This document shows positions 26,691 through 35,201 of a stretch of DNA of 64,000 nt, piece by piece. Origin of the DNA: CBFFRJ01 sp051486985 (lineage in GTDB: Bacteria > Pseudomonadota > Gammaproteobacteria > Enterobacterales > Enterobacteriaceae). A program made the position numbers and the translations under genes. Location of the stretch: NCBI RefSeq assembly GCF_051486985.1, contig NZ_JAHVDV010000008.1, positions 62,001 to 126,000 of the forward strand, read 5' to 3'. Under the pieces are notes generated by a model. It ran no database searches. It was not told where the DNA came from and saw only the letters and a list, made by a program, of their open reading frames with translations. Positions within the stretch are counted from its first letter, which is position 1, and each line of letters starts with the position of its first letter.

Positions 26691-28605
26691 ATTCGAAACC
26701 ACTTTCTCCGATCTGGGGCTGAAAACCTCTATTATTGAAGCCCTTAACGATCTCGGTTACGAAAAACCTTCTCCGATCCAGGCAGAGTGTATTCCGCACC
26801 TGTTGTCTGGTCGTGATGTACTGGGCATGGCCCAGACGGGTAGCGGAAAAACCGCAGCGTTCTCGCTGCCGCTGCTCAACAACATTGATCCGGAACTGCG
26901 CGCGCCGCAGATCCTCGTACTCGCTCCAACCCGTGAACTGGCTGTTCAGGTTGCGGAAGCGATGACTGATTTCTCTAAACATATGCATGGCGTAAACGTG
27001 GTAGCCCTTTATGGTGGCCAGCGTTATGACGTGCAGCTGCGCGCCCTGCGTCAGGGACCACAAGTTGTTGTGGGTACCCCAGGTCGTCTGCTCGATCACT
27101 TAAAACGTGGCACCCTGAACCTGTCCGGCCTGAAGGGTCTGGTTCTGGACGAAGCCGATGAAATGCTGCGTATGGGCTTCATCGAAGACGTTGAAACTAT
27201 CATGGCGCAGATCCCGGCTGAACATCAGACCGCGCTGTTCTCTGCAACCATGCCGGAAGCCATTCGTCGCATTACCCGTCGCTTTATGCAAGAGCCGCAG
27301 GAAGTGCGCATTCAGTCCAGCGTTACCACCCGCCCGGACATCAGCCAGAGCTACTGGACTGTGTACGGCATGCGTAAAAACGAAGCGCTGGTACGTTTCC
27401 TGGAAGCAGAAGATTTTGATGCGGCGATCATCTTCGTTCGTACCAAAAACGCGACGCTGGAAGTGGCTGAAGCACTGGAGCGTAGCGGCTACAACAGCGC
27501 AGCGCTGAATGGTGACATGAACCAGGCACTGCGTGAGCAGACGCTGGAGCGCCTGAAAGACGGTCGTCTGGATATCCTGATTGCAACCGACGTGGCAGCA
27601 CGTGGTCTGGACGTTGAACGTATCAGCCTGGTTGTTAACTACGACATCCCGATGGACTCCGAGTCTTACGTTCACCGTATCGGTCGTACTGGTCGTGCCG
27701 GTCGTGCTGGCCGTGCGCTGCTGTTCGTTGAGAACCGTGAGCGTCGTCTGCTGCGTAACATCGAACGCACCATGAAACTGACCATTCCGGAAGTAGAGCT
27801 GCCGAACGCAGAGCTGCTTGGCAAACGCCGTCTGGAAAAATTTGCCGCTAAAGTACAGCAGCAACTGGAAAGCAGCGATCTGGATCAGTACCGTGCACTG
27901 CTGGCGAAAATTCAGCCGTCTGCTGAAGGCGAAGAGCTGGATATCGAAACCCTGGCTGCTGCTCTGCTGAAAATGGCGCAGGGTGAACGTGCTCTGATCG
28001 TACCGCCAGATGCGCCGATGCGTCCTCGTCGTGAGTTCAAAGAGCGTGACGAGCGTTTCGAACGTCGTGGCGATCGCAACGATCGTGGTCCTCGCGGCGA
28101 TCGTCCTGAGCGTGGTGGTGAAGATCGTCCACGTCGTGAGCGTCGTGACGCAGGTGAAATGGAACTTTACCGTATCGAAGTGGGCCGTGATGATGGTGTT
28201 GAAGTTCGCCACATCGTGGGTGCTATCGCTAACGAAGGCGATATCAGCAGCCGTTACATTGGTAACATCAAACTGTTTGGTACCCACTCTACTATCGAAC
28301 TGCCGAAAGGCATGCCGGGCGAAGTACTGCAGCACTTTACCCGCACGCGTATTCTGAACAAACCGATGAATATGCAACTGCTGGGCGATGCGCAGCCGCG
28401 TACTGACCGTGGTGGCGAGCGTCGTGGCGGTGGTGAGCGTCGCGAAGGCGGTCGTGGCTTTGGCGGCGAACGTCGTGAAGGTGGCCGTAGTTTCGGTGGC
28501 GAGCGTCGTGAAGGCGGTCGCAGTGAAGGTCGTAGCTTTAGCGGTGAGCGTCGTGCGCCACGCCGTGAAGAAGGCACCAGCCGTCGTCGCTTTGGTGATG
28601 CATAA
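26683..28605 (+). CDS. deaD: Cold-shock DEAD-box RNA helicase DeaD (CsdA)
   Basis: DeaD unwinds RNA during 50S assembly and in the cold-adapted degradosome. From ATG 26683 (MAEFETTFSDLGL) the product is 640 residues (E. coli 629). Motifs: PSPIQAECIPHLL (Q motif), AQTGSGKT at 50-57, PTRELA, DEAD near 157, SAT, and HRIGRTGRAGR. An RNA-binding domain lies near 485-560. The tail from about 575 is a repetitive Arg/Gly/Glu region (GGERREGGR units), longer than in E. coli. An upstream in-frame ATG at 26617 is possible but lies inside yrbN. Confidence 0.96.
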   Translation: MAEFETTFSDLGLKTSIIEALNDLGYEKPSPIQAECIPHLLSGRDVLGMAQTGSGKTAAFSLPLLNNIDPELRAPQILVLAPTRELAVQVAEAMTDFSKHMHGVNVVALYGGQRYDVQLRALRQGPQVVVGTPGRLLDHLKRGTLNLSGLKGLVLDEADEMLRMGFIEDVETIMAQIPAEHQTALFSATMPEAIRRITRRFMQEPQEVRIQSSVTTRPDISQSYWTVYGMRKNEALVRFLEAEDFDAAIIFVRTKNATLEVAEALERSGYNSAALNGDMNQALREQTLERLKDGRLDILIATDVAARGLDVERISLVVNYDIPMDSESYVHRIGRTGRAGRAGRALLFVENRERRLLRNIERTMKLTIPEVELPNAELLGKRRLEKFAAKVQQQLESSDLDQYRALLAKIQPSAEGEELDIETLAAALLKMAQGERALIVPPDAPMRPRREFKERDERFERRGDRNDRGPRGDRPERGGEDRPRRERRDAGEMELYRIEVGRDDGVEVRHIVGAIANEGDISSRYIGNIKLFGTHSTIELPKGMPGEVLQHFTRTRILNKPMNMQLLGDAQPRTDRGGERRGGGERREGGRGFGGERREGGRSFGGERREGGRSEGRSFSGERRAPRREEGTSRRRFGDA

Positions 28606-28630
28606 TTACTGGTAGTTCAGCTTTACAAAC

Positions 28631-28648
28631 TGTAAAGTTTTAAATACA
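28631..28648 (+). promoter_or_regulatory. Candidate TyrR box upstream of mtr
   Basis: TGTAAA-N6-AATACA matches the TyrR pattern TGTAAA-N6-TTTACA in ten of twelve fixed positions. It lies about 60 bases before the likely mtr start of transcription, where E. coli mtr has TyrR activation sites, but is separated from mtr by the deaD terminator. Confidence 0.45.
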
Positions 28649-28678
28649 AACCCCGATGAAACCATCGGGGTTTCTTTT
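28649..28678 (+). terminator. Rho-independent terminator of deaD
   Basis: AAACCCCGATG / CATCGGGGTTT with a short AAAC loop region is followed by CTTTTAT, about 45 bases after the deaD stop codon. Confidence 0.85.
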
Positions 28679-28686
28679 ATCTGTTT

Positions 28687-28708
28687 TGTACTCTTGTACT
28701 GGTACAAT
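28687..28708 (+). promoter_or_regulatory. Candidate TrpR operator in the mtr promoter
   Basis: TTGTAC-TG-GTACAA at 28694-28707 is a perfect 14-base palindrome preceded by another TGTACT at 28687. It contains GTACT / GTAC elements of the Trp repressor site and occupies the position of the mtr operator in E. coli. It implies repression by tryptophan. Confidence 0.6.
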
Positions 28709-28743
28709 GCTGCGGCACTGAAGCCTTACAGGAGATGAAGTTC

Positions 28744-29988
28744 ATGGCAACACTGACAACCACACAGGCAACACCATCGTTGCTGGCAGGGGTGGTGATT
28801 ATTGGCGGGACGGTAATTGGCGCGGGAATGTTTTCATTACCGGTGGTCATGTCAGGCGCATGGTTCTTCTGGTCTCTTGCGACGCTCGTTTTCACCTGGT
28901 TCTGCATGCTGCATTCCGGGCTGATGATTCTGGAGGCCAACCTCAATTACCGGGTCGGGTCGAGCTTCGACACCATTACTAAAGATCTGTTGGGCCGTGG
29001 CTGGAACCTGGTTAATGGCCTTTCCATTGCCTTTGTGCTTTATATCCTGACCTACGCCTATATCTCGGCGAGTGGCTCTATTCTGCACCATACCTTCGCG
29101 GAAATGTCATTAGACGTTGCCCCGCGAGCCGCCGGGCTGGCATTTGCTCTGCTGGTGGCGTTTATCGTCTGGCTTTCCACTCGTGCCGTGAGTCGTATGA
29201 CAGCGATTGTTCTCGGCGCTAAAATCATCACCTTCTTTCTGACCTTTGGCAGTCTGCTGGGGCACGTTAAGCCCGCGACGTTATTTAACGTGGCGGAGGC
29301 AAACCCCTCCTACACGCCATATTTGCTGATGACATTGCCCTTTTGCCTGGCCTCGTTTGGCTACCACGGTAACGTGCCGAGCCTGGTGAAATTTTACGGT
29401 AAAGATCCGCGCACCATTACGCGCTGTCTGGTTTACGGCACACTGCTGGCGCTGGGGCTTTATACGGTGTGGCTGCTCGGCACAATGGGCAATATTTCAC
29501 GCCCTGACTTTATCAGTATCGCTGCCAAAGGCGGCAATATTGATGTGCTGGTACAGGCGTTAAGTGGCGTACTGAACAGCCGCAGCCTTGATCTGCTGTT
29601 GGTGGTGTTTTCCAATTTTGCGGTAGCCAGCTCTTTTCTGGGGGTCACGTTGGGTTTGTTTGATTACCTGGCGGATCTTTTTGGTTTTGATGACTCCGCC
29701 CTGGGGCGCTTCAAGACCGCGCTGCTGACCTTTTTACCGCCGATAGTGGGTGGACTGCTATGGCCGAACGGTTTCCTGTATGCCATTGGCTATGCGGGGC
29801 TGGCGGCGACCATCTGGGCAGCAATTGTGCCAGCGCTGCTCGCACGAGCGTCGCGTAAACGATTTGGTAGCCCACAGTTCCGCGTCTGGGGCGGCACGCC
29901 GATGATTGTCCTGATTCTGCTGTTTGGTCTCGGCAATGCGGTGGTGCATGTGCTGTCGAGCTTTGATGTGCTGCCGGTTTACCGGTAG
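28744..29988 (+). CDS. mtr: Tryptophan permease Mtr
   Basis: Mtr is the high-affinity tryptophan (and indole) proton symporter of the HAAAP/ArAAP family in the inner membrane. The 414-residue product matches E. coli. About 11 transmembrane helices are visible, beginning with GVVIIGGTVIGAGMFSLPVV, the family signature in helix 1. The start at 28744 follows AGGAG by nine bases; ATG 28735 abuts the ribosome site and is unlikely. Candidate TrpR and TyrR sites lie upstream. Confidence 0.96.
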   Translation: MATLTTTQATPSLLAGVVIIGGTVIGAGMFSLPVVMSGAWFFWSLATLVFTWFCMLHSGLMILEANLNYRVGSSFDTITKDLLGRGWNLVNGLSIAFVLYILTYAYISASGSILHHTFAEMSLDVAPRAAGLAFALLVAFIVWLSTRAVSRMTAIVLGAKIITFFLTFGSLLGHVKPATLFNVAEANPSYTPYLLMTLPFCLASFGYHGNVPSLVKFYGKDPRTITRCLVYGTLLALGLYTVWLLGTMGNISRPDFISIAAKGGNIDVLVQALSGVLNSRSLDLLLVVFSNFAVASSFLGVTLGLFDYLADLFGFDDSALGRFKTALLTFLPPIVGGLLWPNGFLYAIGYAGLAATIWAAIVPALLARASRKRFGSPQFRVWGGTPMIVLILLFGLGNAVVHVLSSFDVLPVYR

Positions 29989-30059
29989 AAAGAGCAACCC
30001 TCACCCTGCCTCTCTCCTGAAGGGCTGAGGAATCCCCACAAAATAATACGAGCATGGAA

Positions 30060-30467
30060 AGTCCCCTCGCCCCTTTGGGGAGAGGGCCAGGGTAAGGGGA
30101 AACCTGCGGCGCTTGTGGTCATTCCGTTCACCTTATGTTCCTTGCTTGTCTGTAGCGACAGAACCCGTGAACGTGCCAGGGTGGTTCACCGCCACCACCC
30201 TGGCGACCCGGGCTCCCGGCCAGGAAAATCGCCGCTTCGCGGTCCATGATGTTTATGTCGTCTGACTGTCGGGTCGGGGACCAGCCTGCATCCCTGCAGG
30301 CTATCCCCTCCGCCCGCTTCCCTGCGGGCGGCCCCGGTCAGCCGTCAACGCCTCATCGATTTTCAGCCGGACCCTGTCATCGCGGTGACGGTTTTATTCT
30401 CATTTCGCCGTGATATCGCTGCAAAACGTCATATTGCTGGGAATTCCTCTCCCAAGGGGAGAGGGAT
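30060..30467 (+). repeat. Structured intergenic repeat, copy A
   Basis: This fills most of the 521-base gap between mtr and yhbW. It begins and ends with C/G-rich palindromes (CCCCTTTGGGG near 30070; CCTCTCCCAAGGGGAGAGG near 30446) and holds several hairpins: GCCAGGGTGG / CCACCCTGGC (30174-30203), AGCCTGCA / TGCAGGCT (30283-30302) and GCCCGC / GCGGGC (30312-30329). A second copy lies at 49651-50074 in the same orientation. Bases 30117-30251 and 30356-30404 match copy B closely without gaps; the 104 bases between are diverged but equal in length. I see no convincing gene in it, only short frames on both strands. Confidence 0.85.
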
Positions 30468-30473
30468 AAAACC

Positions 30474-30503
30474 GTAGACCGGGCAAGCGCATCGTCGCCC
30501 GGC
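30474..30503 (+). repeat. REP-like palindrome upstream of the yhbW 3' end
   Basis: GTAGACCGGGCAAGCGCATC followed by GTCGCCCGGCAA is an imperfect inverted repeat (CCGGGC / GCCCGG) with the GTAG head of enteric REP elements. It lies immediately downstream of the yhbW stop codon (minus-strand gene) and may stabilise its mRNA. Confidence 0.65.
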
Positions 30504-30509
30504 AATACA

Positions 30510-31517
30510 CTAACCCAGCAGTTCCTCTTTTACCTGCATGGTCAAATCGAACGAATGCAGGCGAGCCTGATTATCAAAAATCTGCCCGTTGACCATGATT
30601 TCATCCGCTTGCGTTTCACGCAGTACCGATTCCAGCCCATGACGTACCTTCGCTTTATCGCCAACCAGCGACATACTCAGGGCCTGCTGAACGCCATACT
30701 GCTCGGAGGCCGACCACAGCTGATGCATATTTTCCACTGGCGGTGGTAGCTGTCCGGTTTCCCCACGACGTAATTTCACAAATGCCTGCTGCATAGAGGT
30801 AAACAGGAATTCCGCATCGCGATTGCTGTCGGCGGCGATAATGTTGATGCAGACCATTGCATAAGGTTTGTCGAGACGCGCCGAAGGTCTGAACTGAGTA
30901 CGATACAAATGCAGCGCCTGCAGGAGCATATCGGGGGCGAAGTGGGAAGCAAAGGCGAAGGGGAGACCCAGTTGGGCCGCCAGTTGTGCACTGTAAAGAC
31001 TTGAGCCCAGGAGCCATACCGGGATCTGCTCACCATAGCCAGGAACCGGACGCACCTGTGGATGAGGATCGCGGGCATCAAACCAGTCCACCAGCTCGGC
31101 AACATCACGCGGGAAGTTATCAACATCACCGCTCATATGGCGGCGCAGGGCCCGCATGGTGGGCTGGTCGCTCCCTGGCGCACGGCCCAGACCTAGATCG
31201 ATACGTCCAGGATAAAGGGTATTCAGCGTACCGAACTGTTCGGCAATCACCAGCGGCGAATGGTTGGGCAGCATCACGCCACCGGAGCCTAAATGCAGGG
31301 TGGTGGTATTGGCTGCCAGATAACCAATCAGAACAGAGGTCGCCGCGCTGGCGATGCCGACCATGTTATGGTGCTCCGCCAGCCAGTAACGATGATAGCC
31401 CCGCTTTTCGGCAAGGCGGGCGAGATCCAGAGAGTGTGCAAAGGCATCTCGCGCCGAAAAGCCCTGCGGGATCGGTGCCAGGTCCAGCACCGAAAACGGA
31501 ATGGTTTTATCAGTCAT
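30510..31517 (-). CDS. yhbW: Luciferase-like flavin monooxygenase YhbW
   Basis: This 335-residue protein belongs to the bacterial luciferase-like (LLM) group-I flavin monooxygenase family. The N-terminal SVLDLAPIPQG motif, the WLAEHHNM motif near residue 44 and the GSGGVMLPNHSPL motif near 78 are typical. It is a TIM-barrel enzyme using FMNH2; the substrate is unknown. It stands alone between the structured repeat and the ERIC element and is the same length as its E. coli counterpart. Confidence 0.92.
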   Translation of the reverse strand: MTDKTIPFSVLDLAPIPQGFSARDAFAHSLDLARLAEKRGYHRYWLAEHHNMVGIASAATSVLIGYLAANTTTLHLGSGGVMLPNHSPLVIAEQFGTLNTLYPGRIDLGLGRAPGSDQPTMRALRRHMSGDVDNFPRDVAELVDWFDARDPHPQVRPVPGYGEQIPVWLLGSSLYSAQLAAQLGLPFAFASHFAPDMLLQALHLYRTQFRPSARLDKPYAMVCINIIAADSNRDAEFLFTSMQQAFVKLRRGETGQLPPPVENMHQLWSASEQYGVQQALSMSLVGDKAKVRHGLESVLRETQADEIMVNGQIFDNQARLHSFDLTMQVKEELLG

Positions 31518-31591
31518 GTCAGCTCACTTTGTTGACGGCGAATTAATTAATAGTGCATTAAAAAATGATAACCGTTGTTAACAAAGTGAGC

Positions 31592-31718
31592 TTTTACACT
31601 TCATCCTGCAAGTTGCCCTCGCGTCAGCTATATCTTTACACCCCGGTCACTTGAGTAAGCTCCTGGGATCCTCAGACTCGCCGCCTTGATGCAACGTAAA
31701 TGATTTTGTGTATCTTTA
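31592..31718 (+). repeat. ERIC (intergenic repeat unit) element
   Basis: About 127 bases match the ERIC consensus. The conserved central blocks CCCCGGTCACTTGAGTAAGC and CTCCTGGGAT lie at 31640-31669, followed by CTCGCCGCCTTGATGCAAC (31677-31695). Outer arms TTGCAGG/GCAACG-like sequences and a TGTATCTTTA end complete the usual 127-base palindromic unit. It fills the gap between yhbW and ubiV, and its right edge coincides with the ubiV stop codon (TAA, 31716-31718), so it would be transcribed as the ubiV 3' UTR. Confidence 0.85.
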
Positions 31719-32594
31719 CGCCTGGAGTTCCAGTCCGGGCAGCCGTCGCCAGTAGCCGTTGCACTCGCTGTTCACGGCCAGCGGTAGCGGGGACGTGCCG
31801 TGCTCATTAGCCCGGAAGGCATCAATCATGGCAAAGGTTTCGTCGCCCAACGGAGAAAGACGCACCATATCGACAATACCCGCCATCGATTTCAGCTCAT
31901 TGCCCAGGTTATAAACGTAGCCGCTCATGGTCTGTATGCCGTTAAGCACAAACACCTGCTGATCTTCCTGCGACAGCATGTTTCGCCCGTTGGGATATTT
32001 AATGCAACAGGTTTCGCACTCATCTTTAGAACGGTCTTCCGAGCGGGCGGTAAAGCAGCGCGCAGAGTAGGCCAGCGGCAGATGCCCGTAACTCAGCACT
32101 TCCACCTCAAACTGCTCGCGTATACCCAGTTCGCTGCACTGATTGAGCAGGTCAATAAGCCAGTCGCGGGAGAGTTCAACCGGCATGCACCAGCGGGTCA
32201 TTCCCTGTCTGAGCAGCAGACGCAGGGTGACCGCGTTATAAACGTTCAGCGCATGGCCTGCCACAAACGGCAGTTTGCGCTCGGCACAAAGGTTAACAAC
32301 GCCAAGGTCGCTTGCTTCCAGCAGGAATTCGCCATTATCGACGTAGCGTTTCAGTTCGTTGAGTTCAGACGAGGCCTGCACCAGGGCAAGGGTTGATACA
32401 ACAACCTGCTTACCGCTGTTAGCGAGGGATTTTGCCAAATCCAGCCAGTCACCCACTTTGGTGGCCCGGCGTTTACTGCATACTGCCTCACCGAGGTAAA
32501 TGACATCAGCGCTGCTGGTAGCAGCCTGTTGGTAAAACCCTTCCAGCGTCTCTTTTGACCAGTAATAAAGCACGGGGCCGAGTGAATATTTCAT
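31716..32594 (-). CDS. ubiV: UbiV, Fe-S U32-family subunit for anaerobic ubiquinone synthesis
   Basis: UbiV (YhbV) with UbiU forms a 4Fe-4S heterodimer needed for O2-independent hydroxylation of ubiquinone precursors. The 292-residue product from ATG 32594 (MKYSLGPVLYYW) matches E. coli; the longer upstream frame would run into ubiU. Cysteines for the cluster are visible: EAVCSKRR near residue 39 and CFTARSEDRSKDECETCC near 180-197. It starts eight bases after the ubiU stop codon, so ubiU-ubiV is an operon. Confidence 0.94.
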   Translation of the reverse strand: MKYSLGPVLYYWSKETLEGFYQQAATSSADVIYLGEAVCSKRRATKVGDWLDLAKSLANSGKQVVVSTLALVQASSELNELKRYVDNGEFLLEASDLGVVNLCAERKLPFVAGHALNVYNAVTLRLLLRQGMTRWCMPVELSRDWLIDLLNQCSELGIREQFEVEVLSYGHLPLAYSARCFTARSEDRSKDECETCCIKYPNGRNMLSQEDQQVFVLNGIQTMSGYVYNLGNELKSMAGIVDMVRLSPLGDETFAMIDAFRANEHGTSPLPLAVNSECNGYWRRLPGLELQA

Positions 32595-32602
32595 CGTATT
32601 TC

Positions 32603-33598
32603 CTACTGCCATTTGCGATGGTACGCACCCAGGGTGGTCTGCGTACCTTCCGACATTGCGCCGAGGGTATTCATCCATGTCGCCTGTGGCGCGTAGGTCT
32701 GCGGATCGGCCATACAGCGATCAATGGCCTGACGCCAGACTTTTGCCACCTGGCTGACATACGCCGGGCTACGCTGGCGACCTTCAATTTTGACTGAGGC
32801 TATATTGGCTGCCAGCAGCTCAGGCAGCAGCTCGAGGGTATTCAGGCTGGTGGGCTCTTCAAGGGCATGATAACGCTCGCCATCCACTCTGTAGCGGCCT
32901 TTGCACAACGTCGGGTATCCGGCATTTTCGCCATCCTGGTAGCGGTCAATCAGCACATCGTTCAGTCGTGATTCCAGCCCTTGCGGCGTCTGTTGCCAGC
33001 GCACGAATCGTGCAGGGGAGCAGGCACCTACGGTGTTAGGCGATTCACCCGTCAGATAGGACGACAGGTAACAACGTCCCTCCGCCATGATGCACAGGCT
33101 ACCGAAGGCGAACACTTCCAGCGGGACAGGGGTAACGCGGGCGAGTTGTTTAACCTGATGAATAGAGAGCACGCGCGGCAGCACCACACGGGCCACATCA
33201 AAATGACGATGATAGAAGCGTATGGCTTCTTCATTGGTTGCCGATGCCTGCACTGAGACGTGGCGTTCGATATGCGGATAGCGTTCAGCAGCATATTCCA
33301 GCATCGCCAGATCGGCCAGAATCAGCGCATCTGCGCCAATTTCTGCGGCCATATCCACCGCCCGCTCCCAGCGTTGATAGCCGTCAGGATGGGCAAAGGT
33401 ATTAATAGCAATGTGCAGTTTCCGTTTGTGCTGGTGGACAAAACTCACGGCTTCCTGCAGTTTTTTATCGGTAAAGTTGAGGCCAGCGAAGTGGCGGGCA
33501 TTGGTATCGTCTTTAAGACCGATATAGACAGCGTCGGCGCCGTTTTCAATAGCCGCCTTGAGCGCCGGGAGATTTCCAGCCGGGCAGAGCAACTCCAT
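32603..33598 (-). CDS. ubiU: UbiU, Fe-S U32-family subunit for anaerobic ubiquinone synthesis
   Basis: UbiU (YhbU) is the partner of UbiV in the O2-independent ubiquinone pathway and belongs to the U32 peptidase-like family. The 331-residue product begins MELLCPAGNLPALKAAIENG, typical of U32 proteins. Cluster cysteines are in GSLCIMAEGRCYLSSYL near 169-176, GACSPARF near 193 and LCKGRY near 232. It heads the ubiU-ubiV operon and is divergent from ubiT. In E. coli this operon is FNR-activated; I found no convincing FNR box in the 239-base divergent region. Confidence 0.94.
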   Translation of the reverse strand: MELLCPAGNLPALKAAIENGADAVYIGLKDDTNARHFAGLNFTDKKLQEAVSFVHQHKRKLHIAINTFAHPDGYQRWERAVDMAAEIGADALILADLAMLEYAAERYPHIERHVSVQASATNEEAIRFYHRHFDVARVVLPRVLSIHQVKQLARVTPVPLEVFAFGSLCIMAEGRCYLSSYLTGESPNTVGACSPARFVRWQQTPQGLESRLNDVLIDRYQDGENAGYPTLCKGRYRVDGERYHALEEPTSLNTLELLPELLAANIASVKIEGRQRSPAYVSQVAKVWRQAIDRCMADPQTYAPQATWMNTLGAMSEGTQTTLGAYHRKWQ

Positions 33599-33837
33599 AA
33601 TATTTCCTGCGATCCGGGGCGCGATGGCCCAGACAACCCGTTGGGGTCGCTAAATTGTTAATGAACTGGGATTCTAGTTAACCTGGTTGCGACAATTTTT
33701 GATTTGAGGCAGTTAATTGTGTATTGGTGGCATCAATAATCGCTGCACGCTTCTTACGTAATTGTTGATTTACGCCGCCATGCCATCGGGTTGATGTGGC
33801 AAAATAGCAGCAACATTTACCTCAGGGAGTAAAGCTC

Positions 33838-34362
33838 GTGTTGGAAAAACTGCGCTCACGTCTCGTTCACTATGGCCCGTCGTTGTTGAGCGTGCCGGTT
33901 AAACTGGCGCCTTTCGCCATCAAACGTCAGGTGCTGGAGCAGGTGCTCCGTTGGCAGTTTCAGCAAGCGCTGGAAGACGGAGAGCTTGAGTTTTTGGAAG
34001 GCCGCTGGTTAAGTATTCAGGTTCGTGATATTGGTCTGACGTGGTATACCTCTGTGGAGCATTCACGTCTTATCGTGCGTGAATCTGCCCCTGCCGATGT
34101 CAGTTTCTGCGCGAATGCCAGCGATTTGCTGATGATTGCGGCACGCAAGCAGGACCCGGATACCCTCTTTTTCCAGCGCCGTCTGGTCATTGAAGGGGAC
34201 ACTGAGCTTGGGCTTTATGTGAAGAACTTGATGGATGCCATTGAACTTGAGCAGATGCCAAAAGCATTACGCATCATGCTACTGCAACTGGCGGATTTTG
34301 TTGAAGCCGGCCAGAAGACGCCGCCTGAAACATCACAACCTTCTGTAGGTGAACCATGCTGA
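33838..34362 (+). CDS. ubiT: UbiT, SCP2-domain lipid-binding factor for anaerobic ubiquinone synthesis
   Basis: UbiT (YhbT) has an SCP2 sterol-carrier fold and is the anaerobic counterpart of the ubiquinone scaffold UbiJ. The 174-residue product starts at GTG 33838 (LEKLRSRLVHYGP), with GGGAG upstream. The SCP2 domain spans about residues 45-150, with FFQRRLVIEGDTELGLYVKN near its end. It is divergent from ubiU-ubiV and overlaps yhbS by seven bases, implying coupling. Confidence 0.93.
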   Translation: MLEKLRSRLVHYGPSLLSVPVKLAPFAIKRQVLEQVLRWQFQQALEDGELEFLEGRWLSIQVRDIGLTWYTSVEHSRLIVRESAPADVSFCANASDLLMIAARKQDPDTLFFQRRLVIEGDTELGLYVKNLMDAIELEQMPKALRIMLLQLADFVEAGQKTPPETSQPSVGEPC

Positions 34363-34859
34363 TTCGAGTAGAGATTGGGATTGATGCACCGGGGATCGAC
34401 GCACTCTTACGCCGCACTTTTGCGGATGAGGGCGAAGCGACGCTGGTGCATGATCTGCGCGAAGATGGCTTAATTACGTTAGGCCTGGTCGCAACGGATG
34501 ACGAAGGGCAGGTTATCGGCTATGTCGCATTTAGCCCGGTGACAATGAAAGGCGAAGACCTGCAATGGGTCGGCCTGGCGCCACTGGCAGTGGATGAGGC
34601 TTACCGTAATCAGGGTATCGCTCGCCAACTGGTCTATGAGGGGCTGGATTCACTTAATGAATTTGGCTATGCCGCAGTCGTCACTCTGGGCGATCCTGAT
34701 TTTTATGGGCGTCTGGGGTTCGAGCCTGCCGCTCACTATGATCTGCACTGCCGCTGGCCGGGAACGGAAAGCGCCTTCCAGGTGCACCGGCTGGCAGAGG
34801 ATGCCTTTAACGACGTTTCTGGTCTGGTGGAATACCACACGTTGTTTAATCGCTTCTGA
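34356..34859 (+). CDS. yhbS: GNAT-family N-acetyltransferase YhbS
   Basis: The 167-residue protein has a single GNAT domain (about residues 3-140). The acetyl-CoA loop AYRNQGIARQL lies near 82-92 and the C-terminal GDPDFYGRLGFEP near 118-130 is the usual beta bulge. The substrate is unknown. It overlaps ubiT at its start and the convergent yhbQ by 14 bases at its end. Confidence 0.9.
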   Translation: MLIRVEIGIDAPGIDALLRRTFADEGEATLVHDLREDGLITLGLVATDDEGQVIGYVAFSPVTMKGEDLQWVGLAPLAVDEAYRNQGIARQLVYEGLDSLNEFGYAAVVTLGDPDFYGRLGFEPAAHYDLHCRWPGTESAFQVHRLAEDAFNDVSGLVEYHTLFNRF

Positions 34860-35148
34860 CGGCAGCAGCCTGTAGGGTTTTCAGCAACTGCTCAAATGAC
34901 CCATCTCCGGCAACGAGGCGCTCTTTCTGGCGCTTCGTCAACTGCTTGATTCGATACTCTATGCGTAGCGCCAGCGCGCGCTCTCCTACCGGGGCTGAAA
35001 ATACCAGCGATAAATCGCCTTTTCCCCGCAGAGCTTTCGCCCCTTTCCCGTCCTGATGCTGCTTAAAACGGCGCGTAACATCGGTAGTAATGCCGGTGTA
35101 AAGACTGTTATCCGCCATGCGGATGAGATAAAGAAACCAGGGCGTCAT
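34846..35148 (-). CDS. yhbQ: GIY-YIG nuclease-superfamily protein YhbQ
   Basis: This 100-residue protein contains a compact GIY-YIG domain: FLYLIRMADNSLYTGITTD gives the LYL...YTGIT pair of beta strands, followed by Arg (TRRFKQH) and Glu in RIEYRIKQLTK. E. coli YhbQ has been reported to act on DNA; the cellular role is unclear. I chose the start at 35148 (MTPWFLYL), giving the E. coli length, over ATGs at 35160 and 35187. It is convergent with yhbS. Confidence 0.9.
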   Translation of the reverse strand: MTPWFLYLIRMADNSLYTGITTDVTRRFKQHQDGKGAKALRGKGDLSLVFSAPVGERALALRIEYRIKQLTKRQKERLVAGDGSFEQLLKTLQAAAVRSD

Positions 35149-35201
35149 AGCGTTATTCATTGTGTTAATGTGAATGAAAAATAGCATGGGGATGAAGAGA
35201 A

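Noticed and set aside
27100..28377. A 425-codon frame antisense to deaD
   Set aside because: Thr/Arg/Phe-rich artefact of the biased deaD codons; no recognisable fold.
33599..33837. FNR site between ubiU and ubiT
   Set aside because: TTGAT half-sites occur (near 33698 and 33811), but none has a matching ATCAA half at the right spacing, so I do not report one.
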